A stretch of 64,000 bases of DNA from the NCBI RefSeq assembly GCF_017599385.1, contig NZ_JAGFPK010000001.1:2462030-2526029 (forward strand). Direction: 5' to 3'. Under the pieces are notes generated by a model that saw nothing but the letters and a program-made list of their open reading frames with translations, was not told the DNA's origin and ran no database searches. Source of the stretch: Ciceribacter sp. L1K22. GTDB lineage: Bacteria > Pseudomonadota > Alphaproteobacteria > Rhizobiales > Rhizobiaceae. Position numbers and translations under genes: made by a program. Positions within the stretch are counted from its first letter, which is position 1, and each line of letters opens with the position of its first letter. Positions 8,534-17,099 of the stretch are shown piece by piece.

Positions 8534-10450
8534 ATGCAGTTCCACCACAACGGTTTCAGAACGGGCGATCCGGATATCTCGGAAGCGCTCAGTGACGCAG
8601 AGCATAACCCCAACGCCTTGCCGCGCGAGGTGGACGTCCTGATCATCGGCTGCGGCCCGGCCGGACTGACGCTCGCCGCACAACTGTCCGCCTTTCCAGA
8701 TATCCATGTCGCGATCGTCGATCAGAAACCCGGCCCTCTTGAACTTGGCCAGGCGGACGGTATCGCCTGTCGTACGATGGAAATGTTCAACGCCTTCGGC
8801 TTCGCAGAGCGTGTCCTGCGGGAATCGTACTGGGTCAACGAGACGACGTTCTGGAAACCCTCCGACGCCGATCGTAGCAAGATCATCCGACATGGTCGGG
8901 TGCAGGATGTCGAGGACGGGCTGTCGGAATTTCCGCACGTTATACTGAACCAGGCGCGGGTCCATGATTTCTACCTGGACATCATGAAAAAATCCCCTCG
9001 CCGCCTTGAGCCCCATTACAACCGCCGACTGTCCGACCTCACGATTTCCCCGGTTGGCGACCACCCCGTCACCGCCTCGCTGGAGGGGCCCGGTGCTGGT
9101 CACGAGGGAGAAACGGAAACGGTGAAGGCCCGCTACGTCGTCGGTTGCGATGGCGCCCGGTCCGGCGTCAGGAAGGCGCTGGGCCGCGACCTGAAGGGGG
9201 ATTCCGCCAACCAGGCTTGGGGCGTGATGGACGTTCTCGCCGTCACCGACTTTCCGGATATCCGGCTGAAGGCACTGATCCAGTCCGAGGGCGAAGGTTC
9301 GATCGTGCTGATCCCGCGCGAGGGTGGCCATCTCGTGCGCATCTATGTCGAACTCGACAAGCTGGCGGAGAACGAGCGCGTCGCCACACGCGCCATAACC
9401 GTCGACTACCTCGTCGCCGCCGCGAACCGCATCCTCAAACCATACAGCATCGACGTGAAGCAGGTCGCCTGGTGGTCGGTCTATGAAATCGGCCAGCGGC
9501 TCACCGACAAGTTCGACGACGTACCGGAAAGCGAAGCGTCGTCGCGCACGCCCCGCGTCTTCATCGCGGGCGATGCCTGCCACACCCACAGCCCAAAGGC
9601 TGGCCAAGGCATGAACGTCTCCATGCAGGACACGTTCAATCTCGGTTGGAAGCTCGCCAACGTGCTCCGGGGCCATTCCGCGCCCGACCTGCTGCACACC
9701 TATTCGGCGGAGCGGCAGGCAATCGCCAGGACGCTCATCGATTTCGACCGCGAATGGGCGAAAATGTTGAGCGCGCCACTGAAATCCGAACGCAATCCCG
9801 ACGGCGTGGAGCCTGCCGAGGTGAAGCGCTATTTCGTCGAGCACGGCCGCTATACCGCCGGCACCGCCACCGTCTACAGTCCCTCCATCCTGACGGGCAA
9901 GTCGACGTACCAAGAGCTGGCGAAAGGCTTCCTTATCGGAACCCGCTTCCACTCGGCGCCGGTGATCCGCCTCGCTGACGCCAAACCCATGCATCTCGGC
10001 CACGCCGCGAAAGCGGATGGCCGCTGGCGGATCTATGCCTTCGCGGACCGGGCTGGAGCCGCCAACGGCTCACCGCTTCACAAACTCTGCGAGTTCCTGG
10101 AAACCGACCCTGCATCACCGGTGGGTAAAGTTACGCCACGGGGTGCCGACATCGACTCGCTGATCGACCTGCGGGCCATCTTCCAGAAGGATCACCGCGA
10201 CCTTGACCTCGAGACGATGCCGCCTCTCCTGATGCCGAGAACCGGAAAACTCGGCCTGCGCGATTACGAGAAGATGTTCTGCCCGAACCTCAAGGACGGA
10301 CCCGATATCTTCGACCTACGCGGAATCGATCGCGACCGTGGCGCTCTGGTGATCGTTCGCCCGGACCAGTACGTCGCTCACGTCCTGCCGCTTGACGCCC
10401 ACGGCGAGCTTTCCGATTTCTTCGCGGGCTTCCTGCTGCCGGCCAGTTAG
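8534..10450 (+). CDS. FAD-dependent phenol/3-hydroxybenzoate-type aromatic monooxygenase
   Basis: 638 aa class A flavoprotein hydroxylase. The FAD GxGxxG-type motif is DVLIIGCGPAGLTLAAQLS (about 34-52), the mid motif CDGARS is near 207, and the second FAD motif VFIAGDACHTHSPKAGQGMN is near 342. A C-terminal thioredoxin-like domain, as in phenol 2-monooxygenase, ends the protein. Full length for the MobA / phenol hydroxylase group; the exact phenolic substrate is not readable. AAGGAGG precedes the ATG. No ring-cleavage genes are adjacent. Confidence 0.85.
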   Translation: MQFHHNGFRTGDPDISEALSDAEHNPNALPREVDVLIIGCGPAGLTLAAQLSAFPDIHVAIVDQKPGPLELGQADGIACRTMEMFNAFGFAERVLRESYWVNETTFWKPSDADRSKIIRHGRVQDVEDGLSEFPHVILNQARVHDFYLDIMKKSPRRLEPHYNRRLSDLTISPVGDHPVTASLEGPGAGHEGETETVKARYVVGCDGARSGVRKALGRDLKGDSANQAWGVMDVLAVTDFPDIRLKALIQSEGEGSIVLIPREGGHLVRIYVELDKLAENERVATRAITVDYLVAAANRILKPYSIDVKQVAWWSVYEIGQRLTDKFDDVPESEASSRTPRVFIAGDACHTHSPKAGQGMNVSMQDTFNLGWKLANVLRGHSAPDLLHTYSAERQAIARTLIDFDREWAKMLSAPLKSERNPDGVEPAEVKRYFVEHGRYTAGTATVYSPSILTGKSTYQELAKGFLIGTRFHSAPVIRLADAKPMHLGHAAKADGRWRIYAFADRAGAANGSPLHKLCEFLETDPASPVGKVTPRGADIDSLIDLRAIFQKDHRDLDLETMPPLLMPRTGKLGLRDYEKMFCPNLKDGPDIFDLRGIDRDRGALVIVRPDQYVAHVLPLDAHGELSDFFAGFLLPAS

Positions 10451-10457
10451 CCGGCAG
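10436..10457. terminator. Hairpin at the end of the monooxygenase gene
   Basis: CTGCCGGC - CAGTTA - GCCGGCAG perfect 8-bp stem spanning the stop codon, between convergent genes. No T-run follows, so the call is weak. Confidence 0.4.
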
Positions 10458-10475
10458 GATCTCACCAGGACGTGG

Positions 10476-11438
10476 TCAGTCTTCCTTGACCGACACGATC
10501 GTGTCGTGGATCAGCCGAAGCACGCCGTCCGGATCGATGCCTGTGCAGATCTTCTGACTGACGATGCCGTCCCAGTCGGACGGGCCGAAGCCCATGCCAT
10601 CAGGCTTCTGGATCGTCTGGCCATCCGCCAGACCTCCGCAGACCACGCGCACCGCGCCGGACCGGGTGGTGAAAAGCCCCGGCGCCACGACATAGGCACA
10701 GGCGCAGCTGTCATGCACCACCATGCCGTCAGGCACGCGGCTTTCGTAAAACTTGATGTAGAACTGCGAGAGGTCGAAAAGCAGCCGTGCACGGCTGGAA
10801 CCGGCCGCATCCCGGATATCGGCGAGTTGCTGGCGCGTCATCACTGTCTGCGTGGTCACGTCGAGACCGACGATCACGACGGGCCAGCTCGCGGTGAACA
10901 CCACGTCGGCGGCCTCCGGATCGCCATGGATGTTTGCTTCCGCTGCCGGCGTCACATTACCGTTGATGTCGAAGGCGCCGCCCATGATCACGACCTCCTT
11001 CACAAGGCCGACGATCTCCGGATCCTCCTTCAGCGCATTGGCAAGGTTGGTCATCCGGCCGACGGCCACCAGCGTGACCTCTCCCGGATGGGCGCGGACG
11101 GTCTCGACGATGAACCGGTGCGCCGGACGCGGGTCAAGCGGCAGGTCGATCTCGTCGGGCACGCCGATATTGCCGAGACCATCGTCACCGTGAATGAATT
11201 TCGGCGGCTCGTGGCTGACACGGTGCGGAATAAAGGTCTCCCCCGCTCCCTTGGAAACCGGCGCGTCGATCTTCCATTCCCGTTTCAGGAACAGCGCATT
11301 GCGCGTCGTCATCTCGATCGTCGCGTTTCCGAACACAGTGGTGATACCGACAAGGTCGATGTCCCGGTGATGATGCAGGAAGAGGAGCGCCATCGCGTCG
11401 TCGACGCCGGGATCCGTATCGAAAATGACCTTGTGCAT
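10476..11438 (-). CDS. Inosine-uridine-preferring nucleoside hydrolase (IU-NH family)
   Basis: 320 aa. The N-terminal calcium-binding signature FDTDPGVDDAMALL covers residues 6-19, with VGRMTNLA near 125 and VIMGGAFDINGNVTPAAEANIHGDPEAA near 150, as in nucleoside hydrolases. They hydrolyse the N-glycosidic bond of ribonucleosides to ribose and base. Monocistronic, about 60 bases from the GFA gene. Base specificity cannot be assigned. Confidence 0.9.
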   Translation of the reverse strand: MHKVIFDTDPGVDDAMALLFLHHHRDIDLVGITTVFGNATIEMTTRNALFLKREWKIDAPVSKGAGETFIPHRVSHEPPKFIHGDDGLGNIGVPDEIDLPLDPRPAHRFIVETVRAHPGEVTLVAVGRMTNLANALKEDPEIVGLVKEVVIMGGAFDINGNVTPAAEANIHGDPEAADVVFTASWPVVIVGLDVTTQTVMTRQQLADIRDAAGSSRARLLFDLSQFYIKFYESRVPDGMVVHDSCACAYVVAPGLFTTRSGAVRVVCGGLADGQTIQKPDGMGFGPSDWDGIVSQKICTGIDPDGVLRLIHDTIVSVKED

Positions 11439-11501
11439 GAAGGGGAAGCCTTTCAGAAGTGAGCCGGCGTCTTATCGCAATCCCGTCAAACGGGAAAGCG
11501 A

Positions 11502-11957
11502 TTACCGGGATGTCTCCGCAAACTCCGCCAGAAGGGCCGGAAACGCCTCCATCGGCGGGAACTGCTCGTAACTGTGCCGCACCGGCACCGTTACCCATGG
11601 CAGTTTTTCCGCCGCACAGGTCTCGATGAAGGGCGCAATTTCTGCGGTGTGATCCAGCATGCTCGACCGTATGTTGATCAACGGACCGAGCATGTCCGCC
11701 CGCGTAAAGATCCAGCTGAGGCAATGCGGACAGAAGTTGTGCTTCAGTTCGCCATGCATGCCGCCAATGACCGGATCGAGGCCCGTGATTTCCACCGAAG
11801 CCTCGGGAAAAAGCGCGCTGAGGGAAAACGCGCTTGCCGTCATCCGCTGGCAGCCTTTGCAATGGCACGCCATCGTCATCAACGGCTTGCCCTGCACCTT
11901 GAGACGGACCTGGCCGCAGCGGCACGCACCATGGGTAATGCTGTTTTCGTCCGTCAT
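11502..11957 (-). CDS. GFA / CENP-V family zinc protein
   Basis: 151 aa with the three cysteine clusters of the GFA fold: CRCGQ near 12, CHCKGCQ near 31, and CPHC near 76. Family members bind zinc; a few have been named glutathione-dependent formaldehyde-activating enzymes, but most have no established reaction. A second paralogue lies inside the cobN-cobO operon at 22537. Function unknown. Confidence 0.85.
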   Translation of the reverse strand: MTDENSITHGACRCGQVRLKVQGKPLMTMACHCKGCQRMTASAFSLSALFPEASVEITGLDPVIGGMHGELKHNFCPHCLSWIFTRADMLGPLINIRSSMLDHTAEIAPFIETCAAEKLPWVTVPVRHSYEQFPPMEAFPALLAEFAETSR

Positions 11958-12046
11958 GCCTCGATCCTTTCACTGCGTTTGAAGCGACACCTGTTGACGG
12001 GGGGGTCACGACAGGCGACACAAGCCTCCGTCGCGATCTAGCACTC

Positions 12047-12511
12047 TTACCTGACGACAATCCAGCGGCGGAGAAAAATGTATCCGGCGGTCAGGACGAC
12101 CAAGAGCCCGGACACGCGCAGCACCTGCCGGTCTATATCCGTCGAATAGGCGACAAGACCGAAAGCATAGACAGTTAGCCCGAGAGCCACATAACCGATC
12201 ATCATGCGCCACCAGACTGGCGGAAAACCGGTCATCCAGCCGAGGATAACGCGGCAGACAGGCAGAGCCGGCAGACCCCATAACAGGATGTTGAAGGTCC
12301 ACTGCCAGGCCGTGCCGCTGTCGATCACGGTATAGCCGAGCCAGCCGCGGAAATTGCGGATCCAACCGCTTCCCATATATACGGACAGGTAGAGAAAGAG
12401 GGACATCAACATGATGATGAAGCCGGCAACAAAGGCTGCAAGGAAGACCATGTACCGGCCGAATTCAGTCGTCACATGATAACCCCGCTGAATGTCCGGG
12501 CGCTCAGCCAC
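12047..12511 (-). CDS. Conserved-type membrane protein of unknown function, coupled to cobM
   Basis: 154 aa with about four hydrophobic segments (residues about 20-45, 72-90, 100-122, 130-147) and a short charged N-terminus. I do not recognise the family. The GTG start at 12511 overlaps the cobM stop by 8 bases (GTGGCTGA), so it is probably translated as the last cistron of the cbiX-cobM operon. A transport or membrane-anchoring role in corrinoid synthesis is possible but unsupported. Confidence 0.7.
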   Translation of the reverse strand: MAERPDIQRGYHVTTEFGRYMVFLAAFVAGFIIMLMSLFLYLSVYMGSGWIRNFRGWLGYTVIDSGTAWQWTFNILLWGLPALPVCRVILGWMTGFPPVWWRMMIGYVALGLTVYAFGLVAYSTDIDRQVLRVSGLLVVLTAGYIFLRRWIVVR

Positions 12512-13286
12512 CCACGGCCTTCTTTTTCTTGCCTACATTCCGCAGTACGTGACTGAAACCGGAATTGTAGAGGTCGCTGTCTCGGAATTCGACGTGCCCG
12601 AACACCCTGCCGACCATGATCAGCGCCGTGCGGGTGATCTTCGCCTTGCGCACCTCTTCCGCCATCCCCTTGAGCGTCGTGCGGATGAAGAGCTCGTCCG
12701 GCCAGGTCGAGCGGTAGGCGATCACCACCGGGCAATCCTCGCCGTAGTACGGTGTCAGCCTATCGCGGATATGGCCGAGATTGCGGATCGACAGGTGGAT
12801 GGCAAGCGTCGCGCGCGACTTGCCTAGGATCTCCAGCGTCTCGAACTCCGGCATCGAGGATGCCTTCATTTCTGTACGGGTGACGATCACCGTCTGGGCG
12901 ATCTCCGGCAGCGTCAGTTCCGTCTTCAGCCGCGCCGCCGTCGCAGCGAAGGCCGGCACCCCCGGCACGACCTCATAGGGAATGCCGAGCGCATCGAGCC
13001 GCCGCATCTGTTCGGCGATTGCGCCGTATATAGACGGATCGCCGGAATGGACACGCGCCACGTCCTCGCCGCGCGCATGCGCCGCCTCGATTTCGGCGAT
13101 GATCTCGTCGAGATGCATGGGCGCCGTATCCTTGACGATGGCGCCTTCCGGTGCGGCCTTGACCGTCTCCTCCGGCACAAGCGATCCGGCATAGAGACAG
13201 ACCGGGCAACGCTCGATAAGCCGCAGGCCGCGCACGGTGATGAGATCGGGGGCTCCGGGCCCAGCGCCGATGAAATAGACGGTCAT
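12504..13286 (-). CDS. cobM: Precorrin-4 (cobalt-precorrin-4) C11-methyltransferase
   Basis: 260 aa SAM methyltransferase: VYFIGAGPGAPDLITVRG at the N-terminus, LYAGSLVPEE near 31, RVHSGDPSIYGAI near 78, VPGVPAFAA near 107. CobM/CbiF methylates C11. The tail is lysine-rich (VGKKKKAVGG). It overlaps the upstream cbiG/cobJ gene by 4 bases. Confidence 0.95.
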   Translation of the reverse strand: MTVYFIGAGPGAPDLITVRGLRLIERCPVCLYAGSLVPEETVKAAPEGAIVKDTAPMHLDEIIAEIEAAHARGEDVARVHSGDPSIYGAIAEQMRRLDALGIPYEVVPGVPAFAATAARLKTELTLPEIAQTVIVTRTEMKASSMPEFETLEILGKSRATLAIHLSIRNLGHIRDRLTPYYGEDCPVVIAYRSTWPDELFIRTTLKGMAEEVRKAKITRTALIMVGRVFGHVEFRDSDLYNSGFSHVLRNVGKKKKAVGG

Positions 13287-15130
13287 GCCTCAGCTCCCTT
13301 CATTCCCGTATCCGCCTTTCCAGAATAGCCGCGCGGCGTGTAGACCCAGGTCTTGCCGTCGCCGGTCTTCACCGTCCGGCTTTCCGAAGAACCAACGACG
13401 ACCACGGTCAGCATATCGACATCGTCGACATTGAGGTCGCCGAGCGGCACGGTGCGCACAGTCTCGCCCTCGCGGCCGAGATTGGTGGCAAGGATCACGG
13501 GCGTCGACGCCGGGCGGTACTCGAGAAGCTTGTCGCGCGCCCAGGCGAGTTGGGTACGACGCTTCATCGAAACGGGGTTGTAGAAGGCAATGACGAAATC
13601 GCCCTCGCCGGCCGCCCTCACGCGGCGCTGGATATGCTCCCACGGCGTCAAGAGGTCCGACAGCGAGATGGTGCAGAAATCGTGCCCGAGCGGCGCGCCA
13701 ATGCGGGCGGCGGCGGCCTGCAGGGCCGATATGCCGGGCGAAACCTGCACCTCGATCCGGCTTGCCGCATCCGTGATGCCGCCCTTGTCGAACAGTTCGA
13801 ACACCAGCGTCGCCATGGCATAGATTCCAGCATCGCCCGAGCAGACCAGCGCCACCGTCCGCCCCTGCCCCGCGAGCTCCATGGCATGCACGACACGGGC
13901 CTCCTCCTTGCCGAGGTCGAAATCGTGTCGCGTCTTGCCCTCGCCAAGCGGTCCCAGCAGGTCGAGATAGAGCGAGTATCCGACGAGATCGGTGGAGGCC
14001 GAGACCATCGCCGACACCTCGGGCGAGCGCCAGCCTTCCGAGCCGGGGCCGATGCCGACGACATAGAGCCTGCCCCGTGCCCGGCCAATCGATTGCGGAT
14101 CGACAATATCGCTGGCGCGCGCGATGGAAGCGGTCGCCCCCTTCGACTTGATCTTTTCGACGACGAGTTCGCCCGAAACACCGACGGCAGCCAGAGCGGC
14201 CCCTTCGGCGACACCATGGCAACCGACTTCGGCGAACACGACATCGGAGGGGTTCTTAAGCCTCGTCGCCTCCGCCTCCAGCGTCTGCGCCGTGAAGAAG
14301 CGCGCGGGAATGCCGAAATGGCTGGCAACCGCATGGATCGCCGTCTCGTCGGCCTTGAGGTCGATCGAGCAGACGGCAGCGAGGCTGTCGCGGGAAAAGC
14401 CGCCGCTCTCCAGCGCCTGCTCGGCCAGCGCAATCGCCTCTTCGCTGGACGCATGTCGCTCGCAACCCATGCCGAGCACCAGCGTCTTCGGATGATAGAC
14501 GAGCTCCATCGGCTCGGGCGTCTTTGTCTTGTCGGTCACGGTCAACGTCACACGGGCCTCATTGTCGAAAGGAAGTCGGGATTGAGTGAGCCAGGCGGCA
14601 ACGGCCGGACCAGAGGCGCCGGCATCGATGGTCAGCCTCGCCTCGGCGCCAGCCACGAGCTCGGCCATCACAGCCTTTGCACCCAACGGATTGGCGAGCA
14701 CATGACCAACCGGCGGCTGGTCCAGCGCAATGCCGAATTTCAGGTCTCCGGCTGTGGTGATCGCCGCGTGAGTACCGAGCCCTTCGGCGATCATACGTGC
14801 GAGATCGTTGGCTCCATGATGCCCGCCCAGCAGTGGCACCACGGAAGCTCCGTCCTCCGAGACAGCCAGCACGGGCGGTTCGCCCTGCTTGTCGGCCAGA
14901 ACCGGCGCCAGAAGTCTTATGACGGCGCCTGACGCCATCACCGAAACGATCGGTCGACCGCCGGCGAAGAGTTGCCGAAGGTGTTCCTTGGGCGAAGCGA
15001 AGGACACATCAGCCGTCGTTACCCGCGCAGTCGCTCCATGCAGCTCGCCGCCGACGATAGCGGCAATGCGACGGCCGATGGCGGCCGCTTCCTCGGTTAA
15101 CACCACGACAGCGGGAACAAGCCCGTTCAT
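13283..15130 (-). CDS. cobJ: CbiG-CobJ fusion: cobalt-precorrin-5A hydrolase / precorrin-3B C17-methyltransferase
   Basis: 615 aa with two domains. Residues 1-345 are CbiG: ASGAVIRLLAP at 66-76, LLGGHHGANDLAR at 100-112, GMGCERHAS at 220-228, and EVGCHGVAEGAAL at 301-313. Residues about 353-605 are a CobJ/CbiH methyltransferase: RLYVVGIGPGS at 354-364, then CSGDAGIYAMA, VSPGISALQAAAARIGAPLGHDF and FYNPVSMKRR. CbiG opens the delta-lactone and releases the C20 fragment in the anaerobic route; the CobJ half methylates C17 with ring contraction. The fusion is known in other bacteria. It overlaps cobI and cobM by 4 bases each. Confidence 0.93.
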   Translation of the reverse strand: MNGLVPAVVVLTEEAAAIGRRIAAIVGGELHGATARVTTADVSFASPKEHLRQLFAGGRPIVSVMASGAVIRLLAPVLADKQGEPPVLAVSEDGASVVPLLGGHHGANDLARMIAEGLGTHAAITTAGDLKFGIALDQPPVGHVLANPLGAKAVMAELVAGAEARLTIDAGASGPAVAAWLTQSRLPFDNEARVTLTVTDKTKTPEPMELVYHPKTLVLGMGCERHASSEEAIALAEQALESGGFSRDSLAAVCSIDLKADETAIHAVASHFGIPARFFTAQTLEAEATRLKNPSDVVFAEVGCHGVAEGAALAAVGVSGELVVEKIKSKGATASIARASDIVDPQSIGRARGRLYVVGIGPGSEGWRSPEVSAMVSASTDLVGYSLYLDLLGPLGEGKTRHDFDLGKEEARVVHAMELAGQGRTVALVCSGDAGIYAMATLVFELFDKGGITDAASRIEVQVSPGISALQAAAARIGAPLGHDFCTISLSDLLTPWEHIQRRVRAAGEGDFVIAFYNPVSMKRRTQLAWARDKLLEYRPASTPVILATNLGREGETVRTVPLGDLNVDDVDMLTVVVVGSSESRTVKTGDGKTWVYTPRGYSGKADTGMKGAEA

Positions 15131-15861
15131 GCGCCAGCCTCGTTGTTGCCAAACGCCGGATGCCAGACCTCGCCACCCTTATAGATCAGGATCATAGAGA
15201 AATACGGCGCAGCGTCATCCGGCACTTCGTCGAGAGGCATCAGTTGCTGATTGTCGAGGCTGACGCGCTCGGCATAGGCCGCCTGCCCCATCAGTCCGAG
15301 CCGCTCGACCAGTGCCCGGATACGCGTGAAGTGCCGCCCGACCTTGATGATCGCCACCGCGTCGGCGGCTGCAATCCGAGCTTCCAGTATCTCATCGTCC
15401 AACGGTCCCGGCACGACGCTCAGGACGTCGTTGCGCGCCGCCAACGGTCGCTTGAGCGCCGAAGCCGCCGCCATCACCGACGAAACGCCGGGTACGATCT
15501 GGGTCGGATAGCGATCCGCTAGCCTCTCGAAAAGATACATGAAAGACCCATAGAAGAAGGGATCGCCCTCGCAGAGCACGGCGACATCCGATCCCGCATC
15601 GAGATGGCGCCCAATGGTCTCGGCGGCAGCGTCATAGACCTCCTGCGCAGGAAACCGCTCCACCCGCATGGGCATCACGACAGGCACTTCCAACTGGTAC
15701 GCTCCGATATAGGAAGCCGCGATCTGGCGGGCGAAACTCGGGCCGGTATCCGGCGCCGGATAGGCGATCACAGGCGCGGCCGTCAGGATACGGTGTGCTT
15801 TCAGCGTGATCAGTTCCGGGTCGCCGGGACCAAGGCCAAGGCCATAGAGCTTGCCGGTCAT
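15127..15861 (-). CDS. cobI: Precorrin-2 C20-methyltransferase
   Basis: 244 aa: LYGLGLGPGDPELITLKAHRIL at the N-terminus, CEGDPFFYGSFMYLFERL near 96, and VPGVSSVMAAASAL near 120 are typical of CobI/CbiL. The open frame continues upstream inside cobL; the ATG at 15861 gives the ATGA overlap with the cobL stop and the conserved N-terminus. CbiL prefers cobalt-sirohydrochlorin and CobI prefers precorrin-2; I cannot tell these apart by eye. Confidence 0.94.
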   Translation of the reverse strand: MTGKLYGLGLGPGDPELITLKAHRILTAAPVIAYPAPDTGPSFARQIAASYIGAYQLEVPVVMPMRVERFPAQEVYDAAAETIGRHLDAGSDVAVLCEGDPFFYGSFMYLFERLADRYPTQIVPGVSSVMAAASALKRPLAARNDVLSVVPGPLDDEILEARIAAADAVAIIKVGRHFTRIRALVERLGLMGQAAYAERVSLDNQQLMPLDEVPDDAAPYFSMILIYKGGEVWHPAFGNNEAGA

Positions 15862-17099
15862 TCCAACTGTTCCTTCTTCATCCCCCAGATCGTCACCGGC
15901 ATCAGCGATTTCCAGCCACAATAGCGGCCGACCGGAGCGGAGCGGGACACCTGGAGGCGGACGAGATCGCCACCATGGAGACTGCGCAGATAGGCAATCT
16001 GCCCTTCCCCCTCGATGGTGACGGCATTGGCAACAAGAAGTCCGCCGGGTTTCAGCGCCTCGAAGCACGCCTCGAACACACCCTCATTGTTGATCCCGCC
16101 ACCGATGAAGATACGATCCGGCGCCGGAAGACCATCGAGCGCGGTCGGCGCCAGACCTTCGACGATCTGCAGGTCGGGCACGCCCAACCGGTCGGCATTC
16201 TCCTCGATCATGGCGCGGCGTTCCGCCTTCGCCTCGATCGCGATCGCCTCGGTGCCCATGCCGCAGCGCAGCCATTCAACCGAGATCGAGCCGCAGCCGG
16301 CCCCGACATCCCAGAGCAGCGCATTGGGCTGCGGCTTCAGGAAGGACAGCGTGACCGCGCGGATCTCGCGCTTGGTGAGCTGTCCATCGTGACGAAAGGC
16401 ATCGTCCGGCAGACCCGGAACGGGCGGCAGCACCGCGCCATCGCCGGCGACATCGATGCCGAGCGTGTAGAAATCGTCGATCTCGGGCTTTTCCGCCGCG
16501 AAATCCTCGGCGGTCATCCGCACGATCCGTTCCGCCGCGCCGCCGATATGCTCCAGCACGGTCAGGACAGATGCTCCGAAGCCCGCGCCGACGAGACGGT
16601 CGGCCACCTCGCCAGCGGTATGCCGGTCGCCGGTCAGGGCCAGGATGCGAGCGCCAGGCATCATGTGGCGGGCAAGATGCGCGACGGGGCGGCCATGCAG
16701 CGAAATCTGCGCCGTCGTCTGCAGTGGCCATCCCAGTCGCGAGGCGGCCAGCGAGAAGGCCGAGGGCGACGGGATCACATGCATCTCGCGGGCGGAGACG
16801 TACCGTCTCAGCGTCGCGCCGATACCGAAATGCATCGGATCGCCGGTCGCCAGAACCGTGACAGGCGTGCCGCGCAAAGCCAGCACCTGCTCCAGCGTAT
16901 CGCGAAAACCGCCGGACCAGTTGAGCATGCGCTTCAGGCCGGGAAGCTGGCTGCCGGACAGCACCGCGTCCAGCCGTTCGCCGAGCACGATGGTCTCCGC
17001 CTGCCAGAGCAGCGATTGCGCCTCCGGCGTCAGGCTCGCAAGCCCGTTGTCGCCGATGCCGATGACGGTGAGCCAGCGGCCCGTCTGCTGTTCAGACAT
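15858..17099 (-). CDS. cobL: Precorrin-6Y C5,15-methyltransferase (decarboxylating), CbiE-CbiT fusion
   Basis: 413 aa. The N-terminal half is a CbiE-type methyltransferase (WLTVIGIGDNGLASLTPEA, ATGDPMHFGIGATL). The C-terminal half from about 215 is a CbiT-type class I SAM domain (LTKREIRAVTLSFL, LLWDVGAGCGSISVEWLR, FIGGGINNEGVFE). It methylates C5 and C15 and decarboxylates the C12 acetate arm. The ATG at 17099 lies within the last codons of the cobH fusion; the frame is open nine codons further upstream, but conservation starts here. Confidence 0.94.
   Translation of the reverse strand: MSEQQTGRWLTVIGIGDNGLASLTPEAQSLLWQAETIVLGERLDAVLSGSQLPGLKRMLNWSGGFRDTLEQVLALRGTPVTVLATGDPMHFGIGATLRRYVSAREMHVIPSPSAFSLAASRLGWPLQTTAQISLHGRPVAHLARHMMPGARILALTGDRHTAGEVADRLVGAGFGASVLTVLEHIGGAAERIVRMTAEDFAAEKPEIDDFYTLGIDVAGDGAVLPPVPGLPDDAFRHDGQLTKREIRAVTLSFLKPQPNALLWDVGAGCGSISVEWLRCGMGTEAIAIEAKAERRAMIEENADRLGVPDLQIVEGLAPTALDGLPAPDRIFIGGGINNEGVFEACFEALKPGGLLVANAVTIEGEGQIAYLRSLHGGDLVRLQVSRSAPVGRYCGWKSLMPVTIWGMKKEQLE

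Noticed and set aside
8510..10003. 497-codon minus-strand frame opposite the monooxygenase
   Set aside because: Shadow of a full, motif-complete flavoprotein.
13550..14932. 460-codon plus-strand frame opposite cbiG/cobJ
   Set aside because: Opposite a motif-rich fusion gene; no start site or domain.
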